A stretch of DNA of 64,000 nt from Sphingomonas trueperi (GTDB lineage Bacteria > Pseudomonadota > Alphaproteobacteria > Sphingomonadales > Sphingomonadaceae). The notes beneath the pieces were generated by a model. It did no database searches, was not told where the DNA came from, and saw only the letters and a list, made by a program, of their open reading frames with translations. The stretch is taken from the NCBI RefSeq assembly GCF_011927635.1, contig NZ_JAATJB010000006.1:124001-188000 (forward strand), given 5' to 3'. Below, piece by piece: positions 25,012-34,288 of this stretch (position 1 is its first letter; each line of letters begins with the position of its first letter). A program made the position numbers and the translations under genes.

Positions 25012-25980
25012 TCAGTGCTTTCGTAGCTCATCAATGCTTTTATGAGTGTCCGGCGTGGGGGCAGCCATTTTGCGTTTCCCGCGCAGCACATCGATTTCAT
25101 CCTGCCGGCGTCGCAGATAATATTCGCGCGCTGTGACATAGGGTTGTGCCTGTGCTCGTTGCTCGCGAAGATCTGCGTCAAACCGGATGCGCCGGTCGAG
25201 CGCCCGCGGCACACCGGTCCCTGCGCTGTAGGCCAATCGGTTAAACGGAACGCCGATGGCGGTGGGCAGCACCATGCGATCCATCAGGCCGCCAATCAGG
25301 TCCCGGACTGTCGTCGGCCCAACCACTGGCAAAAACAGAAATGCTCCGGGCTTCACGCCATAGAATCCGAAGCTATCGGCGAACCCATTGGGACGATGCG
25401 GGAGGCGGAACGGTTTTCGCTTGGCAATATCGAATAGGCCCGCCGCGCCAAGCGTCGTGTTGACCGCGAAGCGGCCGACGGTCTCGGCGGCCTTGCCGAC
25501 CTTGTGCTGGATCAGGAAATTCAAAAAAACGACAGGTTCGTCGAGATTGGCGAACGCGTTGTGCAGGCCATCACGTATTGGTCCAGGGACGATATGCCGA
25601 TAGCCCATGGCCACTGGCGCCACCACGGCATGATCGACAGACTGCGTGATTTCAAACGACTTGAGGTTGGCTGGTTCCAGCGGGTCGACGTGGGCTGAGC
25701 GCGACGAGGCTGTGACGACAATTGTGTCTTTTGCGTCCGCTGTACCATTCTGGCTTGATGCGTCCTGGCTTGCTGGGCCTTCTTGCTCAACGGGAGACTG
25801 TGGGGCCGATGGCGCCAGTTCGAACGCCGGTGGCGTGATGGCGGGCCGTGTCGCGTCTGATGCGGGGCGCGCTACGGCCGAATTTGGCTGCGCCGGCACC
25901 GACGCGACTTGATCTGGTCCGAGAAATGGCGGCGGTGAAGAAACTTCGCTCGCGACCGAGGCAAGGAGCAAGCACAGCAT
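25012..25980 (-). CDS. MlaA/VacJ-family protein at the end of the metal operon
   Basis: The protein has 322 residues. From about residue 98 it follows MlaA: VDPLEPANLKSFEITQSVDHAVVAPVAMGYRH, then FANLDEPVVFLNFLIQHKVG, FAVNTTLGAAGLFDIA and LPVVGPTTVRDLIGG. MlaA lipoproteins remove misplaced phospholipids from the outer leaflet of the outer membrane. Unlike classical MlaA there is no lipobox; the leader MLCLLLASVASE is short, and a Pro/Ser-rich region of about 85 residues is inserted before the domain. It starts one base after the czcC stop with a GAGGAG ribosome site, so it is the last gene of the efflux operon. Confidence 0.82.
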   Translation of the reverse strand: MLCLLLASVASEVSSPPPFLGPDQVASVPAQPNSAVARPASDATRPAITPPAFELAPSAPQSPVEQEGPASQDASSQNGTADAKDTIVVTASSRSAHVDPLEPANLKSFEITQSVDHAVVAPVAMGYRHIVPGPIRDGLHNAFANLDEPVVFLNFLIQHKVGKAAETVGRFAVNTTLGAAGLFDIAKRKPFRLPHRPNGFADSFGFYGVKPGAFLFLPVVGPTTVRDLIGGLMDRMVLPTAIGVPFNRLAYSAGTGVPRALDRRIRFDADLREQRAQAQPYVTAREYYLRRRQDEIDVLRGKRKMAAPTPDTHKSIDELRKH

Positions 25981-25981
25981 C

Positions 25982-27220
25982 TTATCTTTTCTCCTCGTCC
26001 GGCGCCCAGATGCTGTGTGAATCGATCTGAAGCTTCAGGAGCGCCCGGTCGGCTTCCGACCGGGCATCAATTTCCAGGCGGTGCGCCTCCTGCGCCTGCC
26101 GCCGGACATAAAGAAGATCGGTCAGATCGATCTGGCCGAGTTGATATCCTCGCGCCATCTTGGCGGCCGCGTCGGCGGCGCTGTGCATCGATAGATCGGC
26201 GTTGCGCCAGGCATCGTAGCGGGTGCGGGCGTTGGAAAGGTCCGCATTGGCGATGGCCTGGATATTGCGTTGTATCGCCGCCAATTCCATGCGCGCGGCG
26301 TTGGCCTCGGCTGAGGCTTGATCGGCCGCCGCCCGGCGATAGCCACCGCCGAGGGGGATCGAGGCGACGATACCCGCGCCCTTTTCCATTCCGCCGCGCT
26401 CGCTGAACAAACGGACTCCGAACGATGGATCAGCGATACGATCCGCCCGAACCCGCTGAGCCGTGACGCCGAGGCGCTGCGCTTCCTTGTCCGCTGCACG
26501 AATCTCGTGGCTGCGCTCGATCACGAGATCGCGCATCGTCTCCAGCCCCACATCGGGAAGCGTCGGGGACGCAAGTTCCGGGGGCTCGGATGGCAAGGGA
26601 ATGTCGGGGAAGGCCGCGGCGAGGGTGACACGCGCCTGCTCGCGGATAGAGAGGGACGATGCCGCCTGTGCGCGGGCCTGAGCGAGCGCTGCTTGCGCCT
26701 GGTCAAGATCGAGCTGGGCGGCGTCACGCAGCGCGACTCGCCGTTTCACCGCCGCGATCGATTCTTCCAGCCCCCTGACCGTGTCCATATCGTTTCGATA
26801 ATGAGTCCCGGCAGTCAGCCAGTCGTGCCAGAGGCTCGACAGGATCAGCGCCGTCTGGTGACGGACATCCTCCATCTGGTTCTCGGCCACCTCGATCCCC
26901 AGGGCGCCAGCCTTGCGGTCCAGCGCGGCCTTGCCCGGCAGGCGGAAAGGGCGGCTGATCGTCGTGTCGAACTCGTCGAAACCGCCCTCGCGATCCACCG
27001 TGCGGCGGATGTAGCTACCGCTCACCGTCACTTCATGCGGGCCTTTGCGAAGCATGTCGCCGCGCGCTCGCGCAGCCTCGATACGGGCAAGCGCGGCGGC
27101 AACGCTGGGATGACTGTCCAGCGCCTCGTTGACCTTCTCTGCCGGCGGCAGGTCGGCGCGCTGGGCGAGCGCAGGCGTTGCGCCAAATGCAAGGCAACAG
27201 GCAAAGGCGACGACCCGCAT
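25982..27220 (-). CDS. czcC: TolC/CzcC-family outer-membrane efflux protein
   Basis: The protein has 412 residues from ATG 27220 (MRVVAFACCLAFGATPALAQ), with a signal peptide cut near residue 20. A further in-frame ATG lies 14 codons upstream but precedes the signal peptide. It is mostly long helices with Ala/Arg/Gln-rich repeats and two outer-membrane efflux domains, ending in YQLGQIDLTDLLYVRRQAQEA. It forms the outer-membrane exit duct for the CzcBA pump. The start overlaps the DUF3240 stop by one base, so the two are coupled. Confidence 0.85.
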   Translation of the reverse strand: MRVVAFACCLAFGATPALAQRADLPPAEKVNEALDSHPSVAAALARIEAARARGDMLRKGPHEVTVSGSYIRRTVDREGGFDEFDTTISRPFRLPGKAALDRKAGALGIEVAENQMEDVRHQTALILSSLWHDWLTAGTHYRNDMDTVRGLEESIAAVKRRVALRDAAQLDLDQAQAALAQARAQAASSLSIREQARVTLAAAFPDIPLPSEPPELASPTLPDVGLETMRDLVIERSHEIRAADKEAQRLGVTAQRVRADRIADPSFGVRLFSERGGMEKGAGIVASIPLGGGYRRAAADQASAEANAARMELAAIQRNIQAIANADLSNARTRYDAWRNADLSMHSAADAAAKMARGYQLGQIDLTDLLYVRRQAQEAHRLEIDARSEADRALLKLQIDSHSIWAPDEEKR

Positions 27221-27519
27221 CAGGCGATCCTTCCCTGATCGACGAGCGGAACGGTTCGCCAACGCACTGGCAGATCGTGCCGTGCTTCTTTCACTGCGCG
27301 AAGCAAATCCGGCACCATGTCCTCACCGACGATCAGTTCGATAGTCGTGCGCTTGAGTTCGCCGGAGACCCGCTCTGCTGTCCCGGCATCGTCGAAGTCA
27401 CGACCACGCACATTCTCCGCCCGGATATGAATCGGCGCCCGGGAGATCGCGCGGATGGAGTCGATTAGCCCTTCGGCGTCCGGGACAGCGCAATGCAGGG
27501 TGAACAGGAGATCAGGCAT
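27220..27519 (-). CDS. DUF3240 protein of the czc operon
   Basis: The protein has 99 residues, without signal peptide or membrane segment: MPDLLFTLHCAVPDAEGLID at the start, ending ARHDLPVRWRTVPLVDQGRIA. It resembles DUF3240, a PII-like or ferredoxin-like small protein that accompanies HME-RND metal pumps. It may sense or buffer the metal. It overlaps czcA by eight bases and czcC by one, which places it in the operon between the pump and its duct. Confidence 0.8.
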   Translation of the reverse strand: MPDLLFTLHCAVPDAEGLIDSIRAISRAPIHIRAENVRGRDFDDAGTAERVSGELKRTTIELIVGEDMVPDLLRAVKEARHDLPVRWRTVPLVDQGRIA

Positions 27520-30500
27520 TTTCGGGTTCTCCCGCGCTTTCGCCGAAGCGCTCGAACAGGATCGGCAGCAGGATCAGCGTCAGCAGGGTGGAAGTGATGA
27601 GGCCGCCGATGACGACGATGGCGAGCGGACGCTGGATCTCCGATCCAGGCCCGCTGGCGAACAAGAGCGGCACCAGGCCGAAGGCGGTGATGCTGGCGGT
27701 CATCAGCACGGGCCGCAGTCGCCGCTGCGCGCCGAGCCGTACCGCCTCGGCCATGCCTAGCCCTTCCGTGCGGAGCTGCCGGAAATAGGCGACGAGCACC
27801 AGCCCGTTGAGCACCGCGATGCCGAGTAGGGCGATGAATCCGACCGAAGCAGGCACGGAGAGATATTCGCCCGACACCCAGAGCGAGACCAGACCACCGA
27901 CCATGGCGAAGGGGATATTGGCGAGGATCAGCAGCGACGCGCGGAGCGAGCGCAGTGTCGCCAACAGCACGAGGAAGATCAGTCCCAGCGCGATCGGGAT
28001 CACCGTCATCAGCCGTGCCGAGGCGCGCTGCTGATTTTCGAACTGGCCGCCCCAGACGATGCTGTACCCTGCCGGAAGCCGTACCTTCGTCGCCACCGCA
28101 GCCTTCGCCTCATCGACATAGCCGACCAGATCGCGCCCGGAGACGAATGCCTGCACCAAGGCGAAGCGTGAACCATTCTCATGGTCGAGCTTGACCGGCC
28201 CCTGCGTGCGCGCGACCCGCGCCATGTCGCTGACGCGCGCGAGCGTGCCATCAGGCGTGCGCAATTGCAGATCGGCGAAGCGCGCGGCGTCTTTCCGAAG
28301 GCTCTCATCGCCTCGGATGACGATCGGCGTCCGCTTCTGCCCTTCCGCCACGACACCCGCGCGCATCCCCTCGACCTGAGCGCGCAAGGCATCCTGCATT
28401 TGGTCGACCGGCATTCCGAACCGCCCGGCCGCTGCGCGGTCGATGTCGAGTTGAAGATAGTCCACGCTGTCGTTGGCGACCGTCAGCACTTCCGAGGCAC
28501 CGCGAACGCCCGACAGCGTGTGCTGGATCTGGCCGGCGAGATCGGCAAGCGTATTGAGGTCGGGGCCGAAGATCTTGACCGCGAGATCGCCGCGCGCACC
28601 GGTCAGCATCTCTGAGACGCGCATCTCGATCGGCTGGGTGTAGCTGGGAGTGATGCCGGGAAGCCCCTCCAGCGCCTTGCGGATTTCCTCGATCACAAAA
28701 TCCTTGTTGCCGCGCCATTCGGAGCGTGGCTTCAATCGGACGAAGCTGTCGGTCTCGTTGAGGCCCATCGGATCGAGGCCGATTTCGTCCGAACCGACGC
28801 GGGCGATCACGTCCTCGACCTCGGGCACGGCCCGGAGCGCGCGTTGCACGGCCAGATCACCGGCAACCGACTGGTCGAGGTTGATCGAAGGCAGCTTGGT
28901 GAGTTGGACGATGACCGAGCCCTCGTCCATCGTCGGCATGAAGGTCTTGCCAACCGCGCCATAGGCTATGCCAGCCAGCACCAGTCCCAGAGCAGAGAGG
29001 CCATAGACCAGCCTTTTGCGCGCGAACGCGCCGTCCAGCAGCACGCGGTAGCGCGGGCCAAGCTGGCGCATGATCCACGGCTCGCCATGGTGGCCGCTTT
29101 TGAGGCCGAAGGAGGACAGTACCGGCACCAGCGTCAGCGCCAGCAGGAGAGAGCCTGCGAGCGCGAAGACGATGGTGAGCGCGACAGGGGCGAACAATTT
29201 GCCCTCCAACCCTTGCAATGAGAGCAACGGCAGGAACACCAGCGCGATGATGAGGATGCCGGCCGAGACCGGGACGATCACTTCGCTGGTCGCACGAAAC
29301 ACATGGTTGAGCCGGGGCGTATCTCCATCGTGATCGCGGCCGAGCCGTTCGACCACATTCTCGACCACCACCACCGCGCCATCGACCAGCATCCCGATCG
29401 CGATCGCAAGCCCGCCAAGGCTCATCAGATTGGCGGAGAGGCCCATGCCGCGCATGAAGAGGAAGGTGATGAGCGCCGCCATCGGCAAGGTCGCGGCGAC
29501 GATCGCAGCAGCGCGCCAGTCGCCCAGGAACAGGATCAGCAGCACGACGACGAGGACGGTCGCCTCGATCAGCGCTTCTTCGACCGTGCCCACCGCCCGT
29601 TCGATCAGGTCGGAGCGATCGTAGAACACATTGATACGCGTGCCAGCGGGCAAGCCGCGCTCGACCTCGGCGAGGCGCGTGCGAACGCCGTCCACCACCT
29701 GCCGGGCGTCCGCCCCGCGCAGCGCGATCACCAGCCCTTCGACCGCTTCGGCGTTGCCGTTCTTCGTCACCGCGCCATAGCGAGTGAGGCTGCCGCTGCC
29801 GACCGAGGCGACATCGCCCAGCCGTACGATGCGCCCATCACGGCTGGCGATGACGAGCGATTGCAGGTCTTCGGCATTGCGGATCGCGCCAACCGCGCGG
29901 ACGATCAGCGCTTCCTCGCCATTGGCGAGGCGTCCCGCGCCATCGTTGCGATTGCCGCTTTCGATTGCCGCACGCAGATCGGCAATCGAAAGCTTCGCGG
30001 AGGCCAACGCCACCGGATCGGGCCTCACTTCGAAGGTGCGGACATAGCCGCCGAGCGCGTTGACGTCCGCGACGCCGGGCACGGTGCGCAGCGCCGGGCG
30101 GATCGTCCAGTCGAGTAGCTCACGCTTCTGCTGGAGCGATAGCGGCCCTTCGATCGTAAACATGTAAACGTCGGAAAGCGGCGTGGAGATCGGCGCCAGA
30201 CCGCCCGTCACCGATGCGGGTAGATCGCCCATTACGCCCGACAACCGCTCGGCGACCTGTTGGCGCGCCCAATAGATGTCGGTGCCATCGGTGAAATCGA
30301 TGGTGATGTCGGCGATGGCGTATTTGGCCGCTGAGCGCAGGATCGCCTGATTGGGGATGCCCAGCATCTCCTGTTCGATCGGCGTGATAACGCGGCTTTC
30401 TACCTCCTCCGGCGTCATGCCGGGGGCTTTCAGGATTAGCTTCACCTGTGTCTGGGCGATGTTTGGATAGGCGTCGACCGGCAAGTTGACGAAGGCCCAT

Positions 30501-30583
30501 ATCCCTAGCCCTGCCGTCACAGCGGCGAGCAGCAGGACGAGCAGGCGATAGGAGAGCGCTGTGGCGACGAGCGAACGCAGCAT
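27512..30583 (-). CDS. czcA: HME-RND heavy-metal efflux pump CzcA
   Basis: The protein has 1023 residues with the 12-helix RND architecture. The first helix is near residues 10-30, with VDAYPNIAQTQVKL following. The TM4 proton-relay motif near residue 398 reads AIGMLVDGAVVVVEN, with Asp and Glu present but Gly where CzcA of Cupriavidus has the first Asp (DFG). The pore loop carries GSDEIGLDPMGLNETDSF near 595, as in divalent-metal pumps. It would export Zn, Co, Cd or Ni from the periplasm using proton flow. It is eight bases into the DUF3240 start and nine bases after czcB. Confidence 0.9.
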   Translation of the reverse strand: MLRSLVATALSYRLLVLLLAAVTAGLGIWAFVNLPVDAYPNIAQTQVKLILKAPGMTPEEVESRVITPIEQEMLGIPNQAILRSAAKYAIADITIDFTDGTDIYWARQQVAERLSGVMGDLPASVTGGLAPISTPLSDVYMFTIEGPLSLQQKRELLDWTIRPALRTVPGVADVNALGGYVRTFEVRPDPVALASAKLSIADLRAAIESGNRNDGAGRLANGEEALIVRAVGAIRNAEDLQSLVIASRDGRIVRLGDVASVGSGSLTRYGAVTKNGNAEAVEGLVIALRGADARQVVDGVRTRLAEVERGLPAGTRINVFYDRSDLIERAVGTVEEALIEATVLVVVLLILFLGDWRAAAIVAATLPMAALITFLFMRGMGLSANLMSLGGLAIAIGMLVDGAVVVVENVVERLGRDHDGDTPRLNHVFRATSEVIVPVSAGILIIALVFLPLLSLQGLEGKLFAPVALTIVFALAGSLLLALTLVPVLSSFGLKSGHHGEPWIMRQLGPRYRVLLDGAFARKRLVYGLSALGLVLAGIAYGAVGKTFMPTMDEGSVIVQLTKLPSINLDQSVAGDLAVQRALRAVPEVEDVIARVGSDEIGLDPMGLNETDSFVRLKPRSEWRGNKDFVIEEIRKALEGLPGITPSYTQPIEMRVSEMLTGARGDLAVKIFGPDLNTLADLAGQIQHTLSGVRGASEVLTVANDSVDYLQLDIDRAAAGRFGMPVDQMQDALRAQVEGMRAGVVAEGQKRTPIVIRGDESLRKDAARFADLQLRTPDGTLARVSDMARVARTQGPVKLDHENGSRFALVQAFVSGRDLVGYVDEAKAAVATKVRLPAGYSIVWGGQFENQQRASARLMTVIPIALGLIFLVLLATLRSLRASLLILANIPFAMVGGLVSLWVSGEYLSVPASVGFIALLGIAVLNGLVLVAYFRQLRTEGLGMAEAVRLGAQRRLRPVLMTASITAFGLVPLLFASGPGSEIQRPLAIVVIGGLITSTLLTLILLPILFERFGESAGEPENA

Positions 30584-30592
30584 CGGCCGGGC

Positions 30593-31702
30593 CTAGCGCG
30601 CCGCGGCGAGCGCCTTGAGCGCGCTCGTGCCGGAGGTCACCACCTGTTCACCGGGCTTTACGCCTGAGAGCAGAACGATCCGGCCGTTGCTGGCCGTTCC
30701 GCTCGTCACGGGGCGAACCGCGTAACCGCCCTGCGCTGCCACGAACACGGCCGACCTGCCGTCGATCATTGTGACGGCGGTCTCCGGCACGCTGACCGCG
30801 CCCGCCGGTGCGGGACCGGAAATCACGATGCTGGTCGCCCGGCCCGCGACGACGCCTGGCCCTGCCGGGATTTCCGCCTTGAGGCTGGCCGAGCGCGTTG
30901 CGGGATCGATCGTCGAACCGACGGCGATAATCCGGCCGGAAATGTCAGGTGGCAGATGCACGGTCATACCAAGCCGCACCTGACCGACCAGCCGTTCGGG
31001 CAGTTGCCCGATGACTTCATAGCGGTTTGCGGCATCGATCACATAAGGCGCGGTGGTGCCGTCGACCGGATTGCCTGTCTGGATGGCCGCGCTGGTCACG
31101 CGGCCCGCGATCGGCGCGGTCAGCGTATAGGAGCCGCTGCCGCCATGGCCGCCCACCATGCGCAGGATACGCGCCTTTTCCGATACGTCCGCATTGCTCT
31201 CGGCGGCGATGGCGCGCGCCTCGTCCGCGCGGGCTGGAGCGATGATGCCCTCCCGGCTGAGCTGCGACAGGCGCGCCGCATTGGACTGCGCAACGCCCGC
31301 ACGCGCATGGGCGCGGGTGAGGTCCGAGCCGAGCGTCAGCACTTCGCGACTGGCGACGGTTGCAAGCGCCTGTCCCTGCCGCACGCTGTCGCCTTCCACC
31401 ACATACGTCCGGGTGACGACACCGGGGAAGGTCGCGGCCACCGCCACGCGGGCGTTGGCTGGAGGCTGGATCACCGCTGGAATAGTGACGAGCGGGGCTT
31501 CCTCGGCAACGGTCGCGGCGGTTAGACGAATGCCCATTTGCGCCGCGCGCTTTGCATCAACGACCAACACCCCCGCGGCAGTCTGCGCTTTATCGGCAGG
31601 CGCTTTCGCGGCGGTGGGTTCGGAATGCGGCGCAAGCCACCAAAAGGCCGCCAAAGCGAGCGGAACGGCCACGCCTGCAATCGGATAATATCGTCTGGAC
31701 AT
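30593..31702 (-). CDS. czcB: RND periplasmic adaptor CzcB
   Basis: The protein has 369 residues. An N-terminal membrane anchor (residues 5-24) is followed by the barrel-sandwich hybrid and helical hairpin: RVAVAATFPGVVTRTYVVEGDSVRQGQALATV near residue 84, then YTLTAPIAGRVTSAAIQTG near 190. The beta-barrel and membrane-proximal domains follow. It links the CzcA pump to the CzcC duct. It is the first gene of the efflux operon. A CTGACG direct repeat sits 22-39 bases upstream of its start. Confidence 0.88.
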   Translation of the reverse strand: MSRRYYPIAGVAVPLALAAFWWLAPHSEPTAAKAPADKAQTAAGVLVVDAKRAAQMGIRLTAATVAEEAPLVTIPAVIQPPANARVAVAATFPGVVTRTYVVEGDSVRQGQALATVASREVLTLGSDLTRAHARAGVAQSNAARLSQLSREGIIAPARADEARAIAAESNADVSEKARILRMVGGHGGSGSYTLTAPIAGRVTSAAIQTGNPVDGTTAPYVIDAANRYEVIGQLPERLVGQVRLGMTVHLPPDISGRIIAVGSTIDPATRSASLKAEIPAGPGVVAGRATSIVISGPAPAGAVSVPETAVTMIDGRSAVFVAAQGGYAVRPVTSGTASNGRIVLLSGVKPGEQVVTSGTSALKALAAAR

Positions 31703-31723
31703 GCCATCCGGCTAGGCGGCGAG

Positions 31724-31741
31724 TCTGACGGAACCCTGACG
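31724..31741 (-). promoter_or_regulatory. Response-regulator box upstream of czcB
   Basis: CTGACG at 31725-31730 is repeated at 31736-31741, an 11-base step (one helical turn), as for OmpR-family sites. It lies between the sensor kinase stop and the czcB start. The same arrangement is found at 34261, 35029 and 39079. Confidence 0.65.
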
Positions 31742-31766
31742 AGACAGGCGACAGGTCAATCGGCAG

Positions 31767-32783
31767 TCAGGGTTCGGGGAAGCGCAGTATCAAATCATGG
31801 CGATCGGGATCGGTCTCGAGCGTGCCTTCGTGCGCGGCCATGATCCGCTCGACGATGGCGAGGCCAAGCCCAGCGCCGTCCTTGCTGGCATGATCGGCGC
31901 GGCGATGGCGTTGCACGAGATTGCGTAGCCGGTCTGGCGGCAGGCCAGGCCCTTCGTCACGCACGCTGATGCTTGCACCCGGACCAACAAGCACCTGGAT
32001 GGCGCCGCCGGCCGGAGTCACCCGCACGGCGTTCTCGATGAGGTTGCGCAGCGCCGCCGAAATCGCCTCGCGCCGACCCCGCGTGACGGGCGCGTGAATG
32101 CCAGTCACGAGTTCAATGGTCTTGCCTCCGGCAATGATGGCCGGCGCGGCCGCCCCGACGACATCGCTTGCCACATCGCTCAGCGATATCTGCGCCAGCG
32201 GGATCTGGGCGACTGCATCGGCATCGATCTGCGCCAGCAGCATGAGCTGATCGATCAGCCGACGCATTGCCGCGACATCCTTTTTGAGCCGCTCCGCATC
32301 GTCATGCTCCAACCGATCGAGTTCGAGGGACAGCAAGGCGAGCGGTGTGCGCAGTTCGTGCGCGACATCGGCGGCGAAGGCTTCCTGGCGCTTCGCCGCT
32401 TCGTCGAGGCGCGCGAGCAGGTCGTTGACGGCGCTAGTGAAAGGCAGCGCTTCGGTAGGCATCTGCGAATTGTCGATACGGAAGCCGCGCTCATGGCCTT
32501 GCACCGCCTCGATCTCCGCCGCTACCTCTTCGAGCGGTCGGAATGCCTGGCGGATCACGCGAAGCACAAGCACGGTAACGGGGATCATCAGAATCGCCAC
32601 CGGCAGCGCAACATGCTCAAGCATTTCGCGGCTGGCGCGCGCCATCGCCGCTTGCGCATCGAGATGGGCGAAGGTGAAACTGTAGAAGAAGACGACAGCA
32701 GCCAGCAGCAGGAAGGTGCCGACCAGACCGATCAGGCCCAGGCCGCGTTTGAGGCGTCGCGATACGGATCGGCGATCGGTCAC
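31767..32783 (-). CDS. Sensor histidine kinase of the metal two-component system
   Basis: The protein has 338 residues. Two membrane helices at about 16-36 and 57-75 leave only a very short periplasmic loop. A HAMP-like segment follows, then the phospho-acceptor His in VAHELRTPLALL near residue 142. The ATP-binding domain has NLIENAVRVTPAGG near 240 and DEGPGLPPDRL near 272. The tiny sensor loop suggests sensing within the membrane or through a partner. The gene overlaps its response regulator by four bases. Confidence 0.9.
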   Translation of the reverse strand: MTDRRSVSRRLKRGLGLIGLVGTFLLLAAVVFFYSFTFAHLDAQAAMARASREMLEHVALPVAILMIPVTVLVLRVIRQAFRPLEEVAAEIEAVQGHERGFRIDNSQMPTEALPFTSAVNDLLARLDEAAKRQEAFAADVAHELRTPLALLSLELDRLEHDDAERLKKDVAAMRRLIDQLMLLAQIDADAVAQIPLAQISLSDVASDVVGAAAPAIIAGGKTIELVTGIHAPVTRGRREAISAALRNLIENAVRVTPAGGAIQVLVGPGASISVRDEGPGLPPDRLRNLVQRHRRADHASKDGAGLGLAIVERIMAAHEGTLETDPDRHDLILRFPEP

Positions 32784-33457
32784 GCGCCATTGTCCTTCAG
32801 CATATAGCCAACGCCTCGAACGGTATGGAGCGCGCCGGTGACGTGAGCATCCTCCAGCTTGCGCCGCACCCGCGAGATCGTGGCCTCGATAGCATTGGGC
32901 GTCACAGGATCGCTGAAACTATAAAGGGCATTCTCAATCACGGCGCGATGCACGACCGTTCCCGCGTGCCGCATCAACAATTCCAGCAGATCGGCTTCGC
33001 GGCGCGACAGATCGATCTCCTGATCGCCAGCGCGGGCGGTGCGGTTGGCGACGTCGAAATATAGTCGTCCTACCTCGATCACCGGCTGTATCCGCACGCC
33101 GGGGCGACGTAGCAGCGCGCGGATGCGCGCTGCAAGTTCATCGATCTCGACCGGCTTCACGAGATAGTCATCCGCTCCGGCATCGAGGCCCGTGATGCGA
33201 TCCTCCAATGCCCCGCGCGCGGTCAGCATGATCGCGGGCGGCATCTCGTGATATTTTCGGCGGCTCGTAAGCCAGTCGGTTCCGTCGCCATCGGGTAGCC
33301 CAAGGTCGAGCACGATCGCGTCATAGGTTGCGCCGCCCATCGCATCCTCGGCCGCTGCAAGGCTATGGGCGACATCACACACGAAGTTCCGGCGCTGGAG
33401 GCCGTCTGCGACCAGCGCTGCCATTCGCGCATTATCTTCGATGACGAGAAGACGCAT
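32780..33457 (-). CDS. OmpR-family response regulator (CzcR-like)
   Basis: The protein has 225 residues. The receiver domain shows the acidic pair in VIEDN, the phospho-acceptor Asp in IVLDLGLPDGDG near residue 51, MLTARG near 82 and the lysine in YLVKPVEI near 104. The winged-helix output domain covers about 128-220, with ISRVRRKLED as recognition helix and VRGVGYML at the end. It is the best candidate for binding the four CTGACG direct repeats nearby. It is co-transcribed with the sensor kinase. Confidence 0.92.
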   Translation of the reverse strand: MRLLVIEDNARMAALVADGLQRRNFVCDVAHSLAAAEDAMGGATYDAIVLDLGLPDGDGTDWLTSRRKYHEMPPAIMLTARGALEDRITGLDAGADDYLVKPVEIDELAARIRALLRRPGVRIQPVIEVGRLYFDVANRTARAGDQEIDLSRREADLLELLMRHAGTVVHRAVIENALYSFSDPVTPNAIEATISRVRRKLEDAHVTGALHTVRGVGYMLKDNGA

Positions 33458-33531
33458 GAATCACTGGAACCTTCGAGGGAGATGATGATCGCTGGCCATG
33501 ATCCGTTCTAGCAGGGGGCCGTCAGAAGTCT

Positions 33532-34221
33532 TCAATCCTTGTCCTCGTGATGTTCATGGGCGCCATCGCGCATATGCGGTGTGAACGCGGTCGGCTCGCT
33601 CCGAAGGATCAGGATCACCGCCAGGATGATGGTGGCGCTGCCGACCAGCAGCGCAAGTGCTCCGGGCGCCCGCGCGTCACGAGTATCAGGATGAAGACCG
33701 GCTCTCTTGCGGCCGGTGACCATCGCGCGAACCAGATTTTCACGAGTGAGAAACGACATCAGGACAACGGCGCCGACATGGAGGGCGACGAGCGCCAGCA
33801 AGCCATAGGCAAGCGTTTCGTGGAAATCCTTGTCGAGCTTGTGCGCCGCGACGCTAACACCGCTCCAAAGGACGATTCCGGTCAGGCCAAGCAGGGCGAG
33901 GACGGCGATCGCTCCGAGCGGATTGTGTCCGACGGAGCGTTCCGGACGGCCGGCGAACAGCTCGCGCACATGCGAGCCGATCGCCGTCGGTTTGATGAAA
34001 CGCGCAAAGCGGGCATGTTCGCCGCCGACCAGGCCCCAGACCAAGCGAAACGCCAGCAGCACAGCGGCGCACCATCCTGCCACCATATGCCAACTGGCGA
34101 TCGGGCTGTCGTCTTCGGACGATAGAAAAGCCACCAGAATGGCCAGAACGAGCAGCCAATGGAACAATCGCAGCGGCGCGTCCCAGACCTTCAACGTGTC
34201 CGCCTGAGCGAGATTTGTCAT
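33532..34221 (-). CDS. Cytochrome b561-type membrane protein with His-rich tail
   Basis: The protein has 229 residues. Four or five membrane helices carry the heme ligands expected for the family: VWDAPLRLFHWLLV near residue 12, SWHMVAGW near 43 and LVALHVGAVVLMSFL near 140. It would pass electrons between the quinone pool or a c-type cytochrome and a partner. The C-terminus ends in a metal-binding-like run with seven His/Glu-rich residues (AHEHHEDKD), unusual for the family. The promoter region holds a CTGACC/CTGACG repeat at 34261-34277, which ties it to the metal response. Confidence 0.85.
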   Translation of the reverse strand: MTNLAQADTLKVWDAPLRLFHWLLVLAILVAFLSSEDDSPIASWHMVAGWCAAVLLAFRLVWGLVGGEHARFARFIKPTAIGSHVRELFAGRPERSVGHNPLGAIAVLALLGLTGIVLWSGVSVAAHKLDKDFHETLAYGLLALVALHVGAVVLMSFLTRENLVRAMVTGRKRAGLHPDTRDARAPGALALLVGSATIILAVILILRSEPTAFTPHMRDGAHEHHEDKD

Positions 34222-34260
34222 ACAATTCTTCCTTCCCGAAGGAAGGGCTAGGCAGATTGT

Positions 34261-34277
34261 CTGACCGAATCCTGACG
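34261..34277 (-). promoter_or_regulatory. Response-regulator box upstream of the cytochrome gene
   Basis: CTGACC at 34261-34266 and CTGACG at 34272-34277 are spaced by 11 bases and lie 40 bases upstream of the cytochrome start. This is one mismatch from the czcB box. Confidence 0.6.
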
Positions 34278-34288
34278 AGAACGAGGGG

